Part shown: positions 9,732 to 19,925 of the stretch, piece after piece
Position numbering within the stretch: the first letter of the stretch is position 1
How the letters are laid out: each line of letters starts with the position of its first letter
Source of the DNA: Orientallactaga sibirica
Taxonomy: Eukaryota; Chordata; Mammalia; Rodentia; Dipodidae
Length of the DNA: 64,000 nt
Direction: 5' to 3'
Assembly: GCA_036365145.1 (NCBI GenBank)
Contig: JAEOAD010000013.1
Span: 43,031,001-43,095,000 of the forward strand
Program-made: the position numbers and the translations under genes
Notes under the pieces: generated by a model
Seen by the model: only the letters and a program-made list of their open reading frames with translations
Told to the model about the DNA's origin: nothing
Database searches by the model: none

Positions 9732-9938
9732 GGGCTGGAGAGATGACTCGGCAGTTAAGGTGCTTGCCTGCAAAGCCTAATGACCCTGGTTCAATTTCCC
9801 AGTATCCACATAAAGCCAGATGTACAAAGTGGTGCAATGCATCTGGAGTTCGTTTGCAGTGAGTGGCTGAAGACCGTGGCAACCCATTCTGTCTGTCTCT
9901 CTGACTGCTTGCAAATAAATAGAAAAAAATTTTTTTCA
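9732..9938 (+). mobile_element. tRNA-derived SINE (B2-like)
   Basis: Head 'gggctggagagatgactcgg', B box 'tggttcaatttccc', ends 'tgcaaataaatag'. Confidence 0.93.
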
Positions 9939-9975
9939 AAAGAATCATCTGAAATATTTCATCAAAATGCAAATT

Positions 9976-10080
9976 CCAACTGGACATGATAGTGTATACC
10001 TGTTATTTACAGCACATTTGAGGCCGAGGCAGGAGAATCTCATGTTCACTATGTAGCAAGATCCTGTCAGAAACAAACAC
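9976..10080 (+). mobile_element. old B1-like SINE
   Basis: Heavily diverged B1 ('acatgatagtgtatacctgt', 'gtagcaagatcctgtcagaa'). Confidence 0.55.
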
Positions 10081-10240
10081 TCTAGGTTAGGCTTCTTAAA
10101 CTTTTTTTTTTAAACGTATGACTCCTTTTTGCCTAAGAAACTTTTAGGCAGCCCCAAGTATATCACTATATAGAATGCATATATGAATCAAACATTTACT
10201 GTCAATAAGTCGTAATGAAATTGTTTAAAAACAGTTCTGG
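10081..10240. other. unassigned, probably old repeat
   Basis: 'cgtatgactcctttttgcct' and neighbours look like an old interspersed repeat, family not recognised. Confidence 0.3.
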
Positions 10241-10241
10241 G

Positions 10242-10440
10242 AGGCTGGCAGATGGCTCAACAGTTAAAGCATTTGCTTGAAAAGCCTAACGGCCTGTGTT
10301 TGATTTCCCAGTACCCACCTAAAGCCAGGGGCACAAAGTGGCACATACATTTGAAGTTCATTTACAGTGGCTAAAGGCCCTGGTGCGCCCATTCTCTTTT
10401 TCTATCTGTCTCTCTTTAATAAATAAATAAAATATTAAAA
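10242..10440 (+). mobile_element. tRNA-derived SINE (B2-like)
   Basis: Moderately diverged copy ending in (AAAT)n at 10420-10432. Confidence 0.92.
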
Positions 10441-10452
10441 TAACCCACTTGG

Positions 10453-10750
10453 GGGCTGGAGAGATGGCTTAGCGGTTAAGGTGCCTGCCTGCTAAGCCTA
10501 AGAACGCTGGTTCCAATCTCCAGCGGTTCCAATCTCCAGGTCCCACGTTTAGCCAGATGCCAAGTGATGCAAGGGCGCAATGCCGCACTTGCCCACAAGG
10601 GTCGCACACATCTGGATTTCGTTCACAGCAGCTGAGAGACTGCTAGCACGCTCGTCTCTATCTGTCTCCCTCTCCCTCTCTGTCTGTCTGTCTGTCTCTC
10701 TGTGTCTCTCTCCAAAAATAAAAATAAAATAAAATAAATTAAAAAAAAAT
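10453..10750 (+). mobile_element. tRNA-derived SINE, long subtype, most complete
   Basis: Carries the long-subtype segment 'gcgcaatgccgcacttgccc' (10574-10600 region) and a local 15-base duplication of the B-box part ('cggttccaatctccag' twice at 10507-10541). Confidence 0.94.
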
Positions 10751-10765
10751 CCACTTGGCTTGAAG

Positions 10766-10893
10766 GCTGGGAATGTAGACTAGGGATACAGTTCAGTGTT
10801 AGAGTGCTTGCCTAACATTTGCAGGCTCTAGGTTTAGTACTCATTGAGATCCAGGCCAGACTGGAATATAGAGAGACCCTATCTCAAAAAGCC
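10766..10893 (+). mobile_element. B4-like SINE, degraded
   Basis: ID-like 'acagttcagtgttagagtgcttgcctaac' followed by a shortened B1 3' part 'gagagaccctatctcaaaa'. Confidence 0.6.
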
Positions 10894-10901
10894 TCCCCCC
10901 T

Positions 10902-11008
10902 TGCTACACGTGGTGGTGCACACCTTTAATCCCTGTGCTTGGGAGGCAGAGGTAGGAGGATTGCCGTGAGTTTAAGTCTACCCTGATACTACATAGTGAA
11001 TTCCAGTA
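10902..11008 (+). mobile_element. B1 SINE, 3' truncated
   Basis: Stops after 'gtgaattccag', losing about 35 bases and the A tail. Confidence 0.9.
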
Positions 11009-11036
11009 CTGAATATAAGATTTATAAATGATTAGA

Positions 11037-11237
11037 AGGGCTCAGGAGATGGCTCAATGGTTAAAGGCCCTTGCTTACAAAATCTGCTGACTCAAGTTTG
11101 ATTCCCCAGTACTCACATAAAGCCAGATGCACAAAAGAGCGCATGCATCTGGAGTTTGTGTTTGCAATGAGCAGTGACAAGGAGGCCTTGGCATGCCCAT
11201 TCTTTCTCTCTTTCAAATAAATGAATAAATGAATAAG
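11037..11237 (+). mobile_element. tRNA-derived SINE (B2-like)
   Basis: Head partly worn ('gggctcaggagatggctcaa'); ends 'caaataaatgaataaatg'. Confidence 0.92.
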
Positions 11238-11639
11238 TGTGATTGGACAAGGATTTTGGGTGGGGTATAAAAAACATGTAAGCAAAATGTGCAGATTTCT
11301 TAGCAGGCTTTAGGGCCACCTGTGTCCTTTGAGATGTGAAATTAAAACCTGAATTATAGTTCAGGTTCTTCTTTAGAGAGAGTCTTCATTTTCTGTTTTA
11401 GAACTTAACAGAAAAAAATATATGCATGAGAAAAAGTCTTGAGGGATATGCATGAAATTATTAGCAAGTACTTATATTTCTAGATCTTCTCAGGTACCTG
11501 TAAAGCCCTCTTTTATCTTCTTTCTCTCCTTTTCTCTGGTGCATGCACCCCTTTCTCTCTCTCTCTGCTCCCTTCCTCCCTCTCCCTCATTGCAATAAAG
11601 TCATTGATCAAAAAATATTAACAAATATATTCTCTGTAG
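11238..11639. other. unassigned, CT-rich end
   Basis: No repeat or gene recognised; 11515-11592 is pyrimidine-rich. Confidence 0.4.
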
Positions 11640-11850
11640 AGCTGGAGAAGATGGCTTAGTGGTTAAGGTGCTTGTCTGTAAAGCCAAAGGACCCAGGTAC
11701 AATTCTCTAGGACCCACGTAAGTCAGACACACAAGGTGACGCATGTATTTGGAGTTTGTTTGCAGTGGCTGAAGGTCCTGGCACACCCATTCTCTCTTTC
11801 TCCTTCTCTCTCTCTCTCTGTTTCTTTCAAATAAATAAATAAAAAGAAGA
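11640..11850 (+). mobile_element. tRNA-derived SINE (B2-like)
   Basis: 'gagctggagaagatggctta' head; CT-rich 3' part 11796-11826; (AAAT)n tail. Confidence 0.93.
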
Positions 11851-11892
11851 TACTTAAAATTTTTTTCTTGTAGATGGTGAGATTTCAGAGAT

Positions 11893-12102
11893 TAAAAAAA
11901 TATTTATTTATTTATTTGAGAGACAGTGAGAAAGAAGCACTCCAAGGCACTCCACGGGCACTTCAGGGCCTCCAGCCACCATAAAATAAACCCCAGATGT
12001 ATACATCGCCTTGTGCATCTGCCTTTACATGGGTACTGGGGAAATGAACCTGGATCCTTAGGCTTTGCAGGAAACTGCCATAACTGCTGAGCCATCTCTC
12101 CA

Positions 12103-12105
<3 letters not shown>
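11893..12105 (-). mobile_element. tRNA-derived SINE (B2-like)
   Basis: Complement; the head end 'tctccagccttttt' is reused as the target of the following B1. Confidence 0.93.
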
Positions 12106-12133
<28 letters not shown>

Positions 12134-12270
12134 GACGCAGGGTCTCACTCTGGTCCAGGCTGACCTGGAATTAACTATGTAGTCTCAGGGTGGCCTTGAA
12201 CTCATGGCGATCCTCCTACCTCTGCCTCCCGAGTGCTGGGATTAAAAGCGTGCGCCACCACGCCCAGCTT
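12106..12270 (-). mobile_element. B1 SINE inserted in a tSINE head
   Basis: 27-base T tail then near-consensus B1. 'tctccagcc(c)ttttt' occurs before (12095) and after it (12271), so the target was the tSINE end. Confidence 0.94.
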
Positions 12271-12305
12271 TTCTCCAGCCCTTTTTAAAAAATATTTATT
12301 TTTCA

Positions 12306-12474
12306 GGGTTGGAGAGATGGCTTAGCAGTTAAGGTGCTTGCCTGCAAAGCCTAAGGGCCTAGGTTTGATTCTCCAGGTCCCATGTAAGCCAAATACACAA
12401 GATGGTGCATGCATCTGGAGTTTGTTTGCAGTGGCTAGAGGCTCTGCACCTATTCTCTCTGCCTCTATCCCAAA

Positions 12475-12517
<43 letters not shown>

Positions 12518-12521
12518 AAAC
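12306..12521 (+). mobile_element. tRNA-derived SINE with (AAAT)n tail
   Basis: Ends in about 12 AAAT units at 12471-12519. Confidence 0.94.
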
Positions 12522-12527
12522 ATTAAA

Positions 12528-12655
12528 GAGTTGGGTGTGGTGGTGCACGCCTTTAATCCTAGCACTCAGGAGGCAGAGTTCAAGGCCATCCTGAGACTAC
12601 ATAGAGAATTCCAGATCAGCCTGAACTAGACTGAAACCCTACCTCGTAAACCATT
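12528..12655 (+). mobile_element. B1 SINE with internal deletion
   Basis: The 'gtaggaggattgctgtga' segment is missing between 'ggaggcaga' and 'gttcaaggcc'. Confidence 0.9.
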
Positions 12656-12664
12656 TTCAGAGTT

Positions 12665-12876
12665 AAAAAATTTTTTTTATTTATTTGCAAGCAGAGAGAG
12701 AAGAGAGAAGACAGACAGAGAGAATGGGCACTCCAGGGCCTCCAGCCACTGGAAATGAACTCCAGATGCTTGTGCCACTTTGTTCATTTGGCTTTATGTT
12801 GGTACTGGGGAATCAAATCAGGGTTGTTAGAGGTTGCAGGTAAATGCCTCAACCACTGAGCCATCTCTCCAGCCCT
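12665..12876 (-). mobile_element. tRNA-derived SINE (B2-like)
   Basis: Complement of a complete copy with 'gcaagcagagagagaagaga' as the variable 3' part. Confidence 0.93.
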
Positions 12877-12910
12877 GATATTTCAGAGTTTTAAAAAGTT
12901 TGACATCCAA

Positions 12911-13054
12911 GGCCGGGTGTGGTGGCGCATGCCTTTAATCCCAGCACTCGGGAGGCAGAGGTAGGAGGATCGTCATGAGTTCGAGGCCACCTTGAGACTA
13001 CATAGTGAATTCCAGGTCAGCCTGGGCCAGAGTGAGACCCTACCTCGAAAAACC

Positions 13055-13082
<28 letters not shown>
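12911..13082 (+). mobile_element. B1 SINE, near consensus, exact target duplication
   Basis: 'agtttgacatccaa' at 12897-12910 and 13083-13096. Few mismatches and a pure A30 tail suggest a young copy. Confidence 0.96.
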
Positions 13083-13087
<5 letters not shown>

Positions 13088-13096
13088 GACATCCAA

Positions 13097-13382
13097 TGGC
13101 TGAAGAGATGGCTTAGTAGTTAAAGTACTTGCCTGCGAGCCTGTGAAGCCTGAGGACCCATGTTCAACTCTCCAGATCCCATGTAAGCCAGATGCACAAG
13201 GTGATGCAAGCATGCAAGGTTGCACATACACACAAGGTAGCCCGCATCTGGAGTTCAGTTACAGTGGGTAGAGGCCCTGGCATACCAATTCTCAATCTCT
13301 CTTTCTCTTGTAATCACTTCCTTCCGTTAAAAAAAGGGGGCAGTCTGTTGGGCTTGCCTCAAAAAAATAAAAATAAAAAAAT
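13097..13382 (+). mobile_element. tRNA-derived SINE, long subtype with extra 3' module
   Basis: Long-subtype segment 'gcaagcatgcaaggttgcac'. After the usual CT-rich part it carries 'cagtctgttgggcttgcctc' before the A tail, a module shared with 17037-17300 and, complemented, 60728-60937. Confidence 0.9.
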
Positions 13383-13411
13383 GTTTGACAACCTTCCTCT
13401 TTACTTTGTCC

Positions 13412-13500
13412 TTCTTTCCTTCCCTCCCTCCCTTCCTTCCTTCCTCCCTTCTTCCCTTCCTTCCTTCCTTCCCTTCCTTCCTCCCTCTTCCCCTCCTCCT
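13412..13500. repeat. (CCTT)n-type pyrimidine microsatellite
   Basis: Run of CCTT/CCCT units, interrupted. Confidence 0.95.
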
Positions 13501-13506
13501 TTTTTT

Positions 13507-13655
13507 GTTTTGTTTTTTTCAAGGTAGGGTTTCACTCTAGCTCAGGCTAACCTGGAATTCACTGTAGTCTCAAGGTGGCCTCGAACTCACAGCAATCCTC
13601 CTACCTCTGCCTCCTGAGTGCTGGGATTAAAGGCATGTGCCACCACGCCCAGCTT
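13507..13655 (-). mobile_element. B1 SINE inserted in pyrimidine repeat
   Basis: 'cttcccctcctcctt'-type sequence on both sides (13487 and 13654) is probably the target duplication. Confidence 0.93.
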
Positions 13656-13670
13656 CCCTCCTCCTTTTTG

Positions 13671-16378
13671 TTTTTAATTTTTTTATAATTGATTTTTTTA
13701 TTGACACTTTCTATATTTACATACAAAACAAAAAAACATATATTTCCCTCCCCTCCCCTGCCCTTCCCCCATTCCACTTTAGAACACCAATCTCCATCAT
13801 ATCCCCTCCCTCTCTCAATTAGTCTTTCTTTTAATTTGATGTCCTCATCTTTTTCTTCTATTTTGAAGGTCTTGCGATGGTATTGCTAGGCACTGCAAGG
13901 TCATGGATATCGAGGCCAATTTCTGTCTGGGCAGTTGCATTGTAAGAACTCATACCCTTCCTTTGGCTCTTCCATTCTATCTGCCCCCTCTTCCGCAATG
14001 GTCCCTGAGCCTTGGAGGGTGTGACAGAGGTGTTTCAGTGCTGGGCACTCCTCTATCTCTTCTTCTCAGCACTATGTTGCCTTTTGGAGGTCCCAGTGGC
14101 CATCGCCATCTGAAAAGAGAAGCTTCTCTAACCAGAAGTGAGAGTAGCATTAATATGTGAACATGAACATTAAGTAGTGCCCCCAGGGCAGCTTGGTGGG
14201 AATAATATATACATTTAGACAGACAAGAGCAGGCTTTATACCCCAAAGTTTCATGACTTCACCTGCCATAGACTTTTGCTTAGGTTTTTCAGTACCAGGC
14301 ATGTATTCCCTCCTGTAGAGAGGGCCTTCAGTCCAATTATGGAGCAGTTGGTTACCCCAAGAGTAGACATGCCACTATTGCACCCGTTCAGTCATTGGGC
14401 CTGTATGGCCAAACTTGAATATTCAGTGTCCACTGTTTTCACTGCTGATGACTTCTCTCTCCCATACGGCTGCATGCAGTGCAGCTTTTTCCAGGTTTCA
14501 GTTGGCTGGTCTACAGGGAGACAGTTTTCTCCTCCGCACCAGCTTGCTTTCTCAGTGACCTTGCCTCTCAGGCAAGAGATGTCTTCAGCAATAGTGTCTT
14601 ACTATTTGTTTCTCAAGGGAAACCAAGGGCTTTGGCAAAAGCCTTTAATGTTTTGGAGGCTACTGGGACCTCCTTGGCCTACAACTCACTGGAAGGTATC
14701 CCATCCCAGGCACTGAAAATTTTCTAGTAACAGTCTACAGCTTCTAGATGTGCCATTATTCAAAATAGTAGGTTTACATAAGTCTTATTCACAATATCTT
14801 GAATTTAGATCGACCCTCCCCCTGCCCTTCTTTTACGCGTTCTCTTCCCATGGCCTCGCTTAGGCCATTCCCCTCCTTGTAATCTGTTCTTCTACTTGCA
14901 TATGTGCAATACCATACACTTAAGTCCTTCCCTTTCCTCCCTCCCCTATAGCCTTTTACCAGCTTACTGGTTTCTGGTACATGTTTTTGGTTCCAGTTCA
15001 CACACAAGTTTATACATTTGTAGTTAGGATCCACATATGAGAGAGAACATGTGATGTTTGGCTTTCTGAGCCTGGGTTACCTCACTTAGTATAATCCTTT
15101 CCAGATCCATCCATTTCCCTGCAAATTTCATAATTTCATTTTTCTTTACCTCTGAATAGAACTCCATTGTGTAAATGTACCACATCTTTATTATCCATTC
15201 ATCTGTGGAGGGACATCTAGGCTGGTTCCATTTCCTAGCTATTGTGAATAGCGCAGCAATAAACATGGTTGTGCAAGTGTCTCTAAGGTAGTGAGAAGAG
15301 TCCTCTGGATATATGCCTAGGAGTGCTATAGCTGGATCATATGGTAAATCTATTTCTACCTGTCTCAAGAACCTCCACACTGATTTCCACAATGGCTGGA
15401 CCAGATTACATTCCCACCAACAGTGTAAAAGTGTTCCTCTTTTTCCACATCCACGCCAACACTTATTGTCATTTGTTTTCTTGATGGTAGCCGTTCTGAC
15501 AGGAGTGAAATGGAATCTCAAAGTGGTTTTAATTTGCATTTCCCTGATGACTAAGGATGTGGAACACTTTTTTAGATGTTTATATGCCATCCGTATTTCA
15601 TCTTCTGAGAATTCTCTATTTAGTTACATAGCCCATTTTTTAACTGCGTTGTTTGAATTCTTATTATTCTGTTTTTTGAGTTCTTTGTATATTCTGGATA
15701 TTAATCCTCTGTCAGATGTATAGCTGGCAAAGATTTTCTCCCATTCTGTAGTCTTTTTGCTCTATTCACGGTGTCCTTTGCTGTACAAAAGCTTTGTAGT
15801 TTCATAAGGTCCCAGTGGTTGATTAGTGGTTTTATTTGCTGAGCAATTGGAGTTATATTCAGAAAGTCCTTGCCTATGCCAATATGTTGAAGGGTTTCCC
15901 CTACCTTTTCCTCTATCAGTTTCAGAGTTTCAGGTCTGATATTAAGGTCCCTGATCCATTTGGACTTGAGTCTTATGCATGGAGAGAGACAAGGATCTAC
16001 GTTTATCCTTTTACATACAGATGTCCAGTTTTCCCAGCACTACTTGTTAAAGAGACTATCTTTTCTCCAATGAATATTTTTGGCATTTTTGTCAAAAATC
16101 AGGTGGCTGTAGCTGCCTGGATTAATATTTGGGTCTTCTATTCTGTTCCATTGATCTACCTGTCTGTCCTTGTGCCAGTACCATGCTGTTTTTGTTACTA
16201 TGGCTTTGTAATATAACTTAAAATCGGGTATGGTTATACCACCTGCCTGATTTTTGTTGCGCAAAATTGTTTTGGCTATTCGAGGTTTTTTGTGTTTCCA
16301 GATGAATTTTAGGATTGTTTTTTCTATTTCTGTGAAGAATGCTATTGGGATTTTAATGGGGATCACATTAAATGTGTA
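13671..16378 (-). mobile_element. LINE-1, 5'-truncated
   Basis: About 2.7 kb of L1 in minus orientation. From right to left it has the last third of ORF2 (16366 to 15024), a 3' UTR of about 1.35 kb (15023-13690) with the rodent-type purine-rich block (complement of 'ctcccctcccctgcccttcc' at 13746-13766), and an A/T-rich end. ORF1, the 5' UTR and the endonuclease and most of the reverse transcriptase are missing. The 5' break at 16378 is joined directly to the tail of a tSINE. Not able to move by itself. Confidence 0.95.
15024..16366 (-). pseudogene. L1 ORF2 C-terminal remnant (disabled)
   Basis: The minus strand encodes the C-terminal part of L1 ORF2p, about 450 of roughly 1,280 residues. 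16366-16043 gives 108 residues of the post-RT region ('[17 protein letters not shown]', '[15 protein letters not shown]'). 15590-15027 gives the C-terminal cysteine region ('[18 protein letters not shown]', whose Cys/His spacing is the known L1 C-terminal motif) up to the natural end '...SLICGS'. Breaks: a TAG at 16042-16040 where the family has Trp, a TAA at 15626-15624, and at least one frameshift between them (their distance is not a multiple of three). A non-functional copy. Confidence 0.93.
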
Positions 16379-16379
16379 T

Positions 16380-16616
16380 TGTTTTTAATTTTTTTATATT
16401 TGTTTACTTGCAAGTAGAGAGAGAGAAAGACATACAGAGAAGAGAAACAAACACACACACACACAGAATGGGAACACTAGGGCCTCCAGCCACTGCAAAC
16501 AAACTCCAGATGCATTTGCCACTTTGTGCATCTGGCTTACATGGGTACTGGGGAATGGAACCTGAGTCCTTAGGCTTCACAGGCAAATGCCTTAACCTGT
16601 AAGCCATTTCTCCAAT
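16380..16616 (-). mobile_element. tRNA-derived SINE abutting the L1 5' end
   Basis: Complement of a full copy with (CA)n at 16450-16464. Its tail meets the truncated L1 5' end with no spacer. Confidence 0.93.
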
Positions 16617-16639
16617 CCTCCCCTCCTCTTTTTAAATAT

Positions 16640-16740
16640 ATTTTTTCATACAGAGTCATATCCTCACCTTGCACTCTAGACCCTTCTGCTTCAGACTCCC
16701 AAATGTTGGTATTACAGGCTTTTGCCTAGAATCTCCACAC
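16640..16740 (-). mobile_element. old B1-like SINE
   Basis: 'atacagagtcatatcctcac' and 'tgttggtattacaggctttt' are a worn B1 complement. Confidence 0.5.
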
Positions 16741-16838
16741 TTAAAAAAAATTGGCTGGAGTATAATGTTTATGATAGAAAAAAAAAAAAAAAAACCAACA
16801 TACTACTTAGTAAAAGGAGAATTAAAGTACAACACAAG

Positions 16839-17036
16839 GGCTGGAAAGATTGCTCAGTGGTTAAAGCACTTGCTTGTAAGTCTGCTGACTTCAGTTTGAT
16901 TCTCCTTAGTGCCCAAATAAAGCCAGACACAAAGTGGTGAATGCATCTATAATCCCAATGCCCTATAATAATGGGAGGCAGAGCCAGGAGAATCCAGCCA
17001 GAAGTTAGCAATCAGTAGCAGCAAAGAAACTGACTT
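16839..17036 (+). mobile_element. B3-type SINE, 3' truncated
   Basis: tRNA-like head followed by the B1-like middle 'gggaggcagagccaggagaatcc', the layout of B3; the 3' third is missing. Confidence 0.7.
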
Positions 17037-17300
17037 GGGCTGGAGAGGTGGCTTAGCCTAAGGACTCATGTTTAACTCTTCAGATCCCACTTAAGCCAGA
17101 CATACAAGGTGACACAAGTGTGCAAAGTGGCATATGCATCTGGAGTTTGATTGTAGTGGCTGGAGGCCCTGGCGCGCCAATTCTCTCCCTTCTTCACCCC
17201 TCCCTACTCTTACTCTTGCTCTCTTGTGAAAAAGATGGCCAGTCTGTTGGGCTTGCCTCAAAAACAAACAAACAAACAAACAAACAAAACAAAAAAAACC
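17037..17300 (+). mobile_element. tRNA-derived SINE, long subtype with extra 3' module
   Basis: Head lacks about 25 bases after 'gtggcttag'. Ends in 'cagtctgttgggcttgcctc' and an (AAAC)n tail. Confidence 0.88.
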
Positions 17301-17382
17301 ACAAAAAAACAGGAAAGAAAGAAGAGATATGAAGGGAAGAGAAAAGAAAGAAAAGAAACTGTCTTAAAGGTAGGTGAGGGAT
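17301..17382. repeat. GAAA-rich purine tract
   Basis: Irregular (GAAA)/(GGAA) run continuing the preceding SINE tail. Confidence 0.85.
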
Positions 17383-17545
17383 GGAAGATAGCTCATCAGT
17401 CAAACGTGCTTGTTTACAAAGCCTGATGACCCAGGGTGCACAAAGTATCACACACATCTTGAGTTTGTTTGCAGTGGCAAAAAGCTGTGGTATGCCCATT
17501 CTCTCTCCCCCTCTCTGCTTACAAATAATAAATGAATAAATAATA
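17383..17545 (+). mobile_element. tRNA-derived SINE with body deletion
   Basis: Lost about 35 bases between 'gacccaggg' and 'tgcacaaagtatc'. Confidence 0.88.
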
Positions 17546-17559
17546 TATATATTTTTTAT

Positions 17560-17690
17560 AAGGCATGGTGTCACATGCCTTTAATCCCAGCACTCAGGAA
17601 GCAGAGGTGGGAGAATCACTTTGAGTTTGAGAGTTCCAGGTCAGCCTGGGCTAGAGTTAGACCCTACCTCGGACCCCCCCCCCCCAATTT
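17560..17690 (+). mobile_element. B1 SINE with internal deletion
   Basis: Missing the 'gccaccctgagactacatagtg' part; tail has a C13 run. Confidence 0.9.
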
Positions 17691-17707
17691 TTTTTAAAAA
17701 GGAAGGA

Positions 17708-17930
17708 AGGGCTAGAGAGATGGCTTAGCAGTTAAGTACTTGCCTGTGAAGCCTAAGGATCCCAGTTAGAGGCTCCATTCCCCAGGATCCACATAAGCCA
17801 CATGCACAAAGTGGCACATGCATGTGGAGTTCATTTGCAATGGCTGGAGGCCCTGGTGAGCCCATTCTTTATCTATCTGCCTCTTTCTCTGTCACTCTCA
17901 AATGAATAAATAAACAAAATATTAAACAAA
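17708..17930 (+). mobile_element. tRNA-derived SINE (B2-like)
   Basis: Head 'gggctagagagatggcttag'; ends 'caaatgaataaataaac'. Confidence 0.93.
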
Positions 17931-18036
17931 AAAACAAAAATAAAAATAAAAAAGGAAGTTATAAGAGAGAAAACGTGTCAATGCACATGTATGCCCACAA
18001 ATAAATAAATCATTTTTTTTAAAAAAGTACAATACA

Positions 18037-18173
18037 AGCTGGGTGTGCTGGCTCACACCTTTAATCCCAGCACTTGGGAGGCAGAGGTAGGAGGATTGCT
18101 GTGAGTTCGAGGCCACCCTGAGACAACATAGTGAATTCCAGGTCAGCCTGAACTACAGGGAGACCCTTCCTCG

Positions 18174-18200
<27 letters not shown>
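18037..18200 (+). mobile_element. B1 SINE, exact target duplication
   Basis: 'aaagtacaataca' at 18024-18036 and 18201-18213; A30 tail. Confidence 0.95.
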
Positions 18201-18206
<6 letters not shown>

Positions 18207-18238
18207 CAATACAGGTGAAATTAAGAAACTGCTCACCA

Positions 18239-18437
18239 GGGCTGGAGAGAGCTTAGCAGTCATCTCATTTAGCCAAAGGACCCAGATTCAGTTCCCCAGG
18301 ACCCACATAAAGCCAGATGCACAAAGTGGCACATGCATCTGGAGTTTGTTTGCAGTGGCTGGAGGGCCTGCTGCACACATTCTCTCTCCCTCTCTCTTTC
18401 TATCTGCCTCTTTCTCTCAAACAAACAAATAAATAAG
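18239..18437 (+). mobile_element. tRNA-derived SINE (B2-like)
   Basis: Small head deletion ('gagagagcttagcag'); ends (AAAC)(AAAT). Confidence 0.93.
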
Positions 18438-18439
18438 GA

Positions 18440-18598
18440 GCCTGGTGTGGTGGAACATGCCTTTAATCCCAGCACTCAGGAAGCAGAGGTAGGAGGGTTG
18501 CTGTGAGTTCAAGGCCACCCTGAGATTGCATAGTGAATTCCAGGTCAGCCTGGGCTAGAGTGAGACCCTACCTCGAAAAACTAAAAACAAATTTTAAA
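18440..18598 (+). mobile_element. B1 SINE
   Basis: Full length in the tail of the preceding SINE. Confidence 0.94.
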
Positions 18599-18712
18599 AA
18601 TAAACTGCTCAATATATCTTTATTTCTTAACCTGAACTAAATCTAAGGATGCTGTGAGTACTCACAGATGAAAAAGCTGAACTCTGAGGACTTACTGAGA
18701 ATAGGAAAATGT

Positions 18713-19000
18713 CAGGTTTGGGAAGATGTTTCAGTGGGTAAAGCACTTGCCAAGCAACTCTGATACCTGCGTAGGGATCACCAAGCTACACATAAGCTCC
18801 AATTTCTGTGGCCAACTTCTGTAGTCCCAGTGCACCTGTAGTCCCAGTGTGCCTAAGGCAAAAAGGAGTGCAAAGACAGCAGAATGTCCTGGAAGCTTAC
18901 AATGGAGTCATGAACAATTAGAGACCTTTACTCTGATCTTCACACATGTGTTTTGGCATGCATATGCCTGCACTCACACCAAATAAATAAATAGATAATG
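18713..19000 (+). mobile_element. B3 SINE
   Basis: tRNA-like head, B1-like centre, then the B3 3' part 'gatcttcacacatgtgtttt' and (AAAT)n. It holds a 23-base internal repeat ('gtagtcccagtg' twice, 18820-18850). Confidence 0.7.
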
Positions 19001-19020
19001 TTTAAAAATAAAAAAAAAAA

Positions 19021-19324
19021 TAAGGGACTATGTAAATGGCTCAGTGATGAAAAGCTCTTGTTTGCAAGAGTTTGATTTCCCAGTACCTTTGTAAAGCTAG
19101 GCATAAAGTGATACACACACCTGTGACCCATCACAACGTGCCTTCAGCATTGGGAGGCAGAGCCAGAAGAATCCAGAAGCTAGGCTGGTGCATTCATGGT
19201 GGCAAAACAAGAGACACCCTATCTCAAAAAGAAGATGGAAGGAGAGGACAAACAATGCAAGGTTGTCCTCTCACTTCACGTGCACACTGTGGCCAAACAC
19301 ACACATATACACATTTTAAAAATT
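19021..19324 (+). mobile_element. B3 SINE
   Basis: 'atggctcagtgatgaaaagc' head, 'ggcagagccagaagaatcc' centre, 'gttgtcctctcacttcacgt' 3' part, (CA) end. Confidence 0.75.
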
Positions 19325-19905
19325 AAAGTATGAAAATGTGAAAAATTTGGAGGTGAACACTAAGTAAGGACATAATAGCATATTGATCAAATTTAGAAAT
19401 GGCACAAAGCTTGATAGGCGTTTATGCAAGCAACAAAAATACTTTGGAAGTTTGTAGTAACATCAATGCAACAGATTCCTTTAAATAAGAACCTTAACTT
19501 GATATATAATCATGAGTTTGAATTAGGAAAACTTAAAAGAAGAATTGATGAAGGATAGCTTAATGGCAGCATTTATGACACAGGGAATTTTTACTGTTGG
19601 TAGATGAATTAGCAACATGATTTGCCTGCCAAAATTCAATTATTAGATTTGCCAAGGTTGGTTAGGCCACACACTTGGCATGTCTCCAGATTTAGGTATT
19701 ACATTTGAAGAGACTGGCGTATTTCCAAATGACAGCAGTGTCCACTCTTTGTCATGTGGACAAAAGGATTAGACTTAATCTTAGACATAAAACAGCACTG
19801 GGGACTAAAGATGGTAGAAAGATAGACTTTATTCCAAAAGAAGGAAGAATTTTATACTAGTAGACCTGCTTTGAGAGGTAGTGATTTATATATGTAGGCT
19901 TTGAG
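19325..19905. other. unassigned, repeat-poor
   Basis: About 580 bases with no SINE and no long frame. 'gggaatttttactgttggta' and neighbours are not recognised. Could be unique sequence or an old repeat. Confidence 0.4.
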
Positions 19906-19925
19906 CAATGCTACTGTACAACCTT

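Noticed and set aside
13292..13527. Glu/Arg/Lys/Gly-rich and Ser/Pro-rich frames
   Set aside because: Both are translations of the (CCTT)n microsatellite on opposite strands.
14276..14727. Open frames of 146 and 82 codons on the plus strand
   Set aside because: They run antisense through the L1 3' UTR and show no domain motif.
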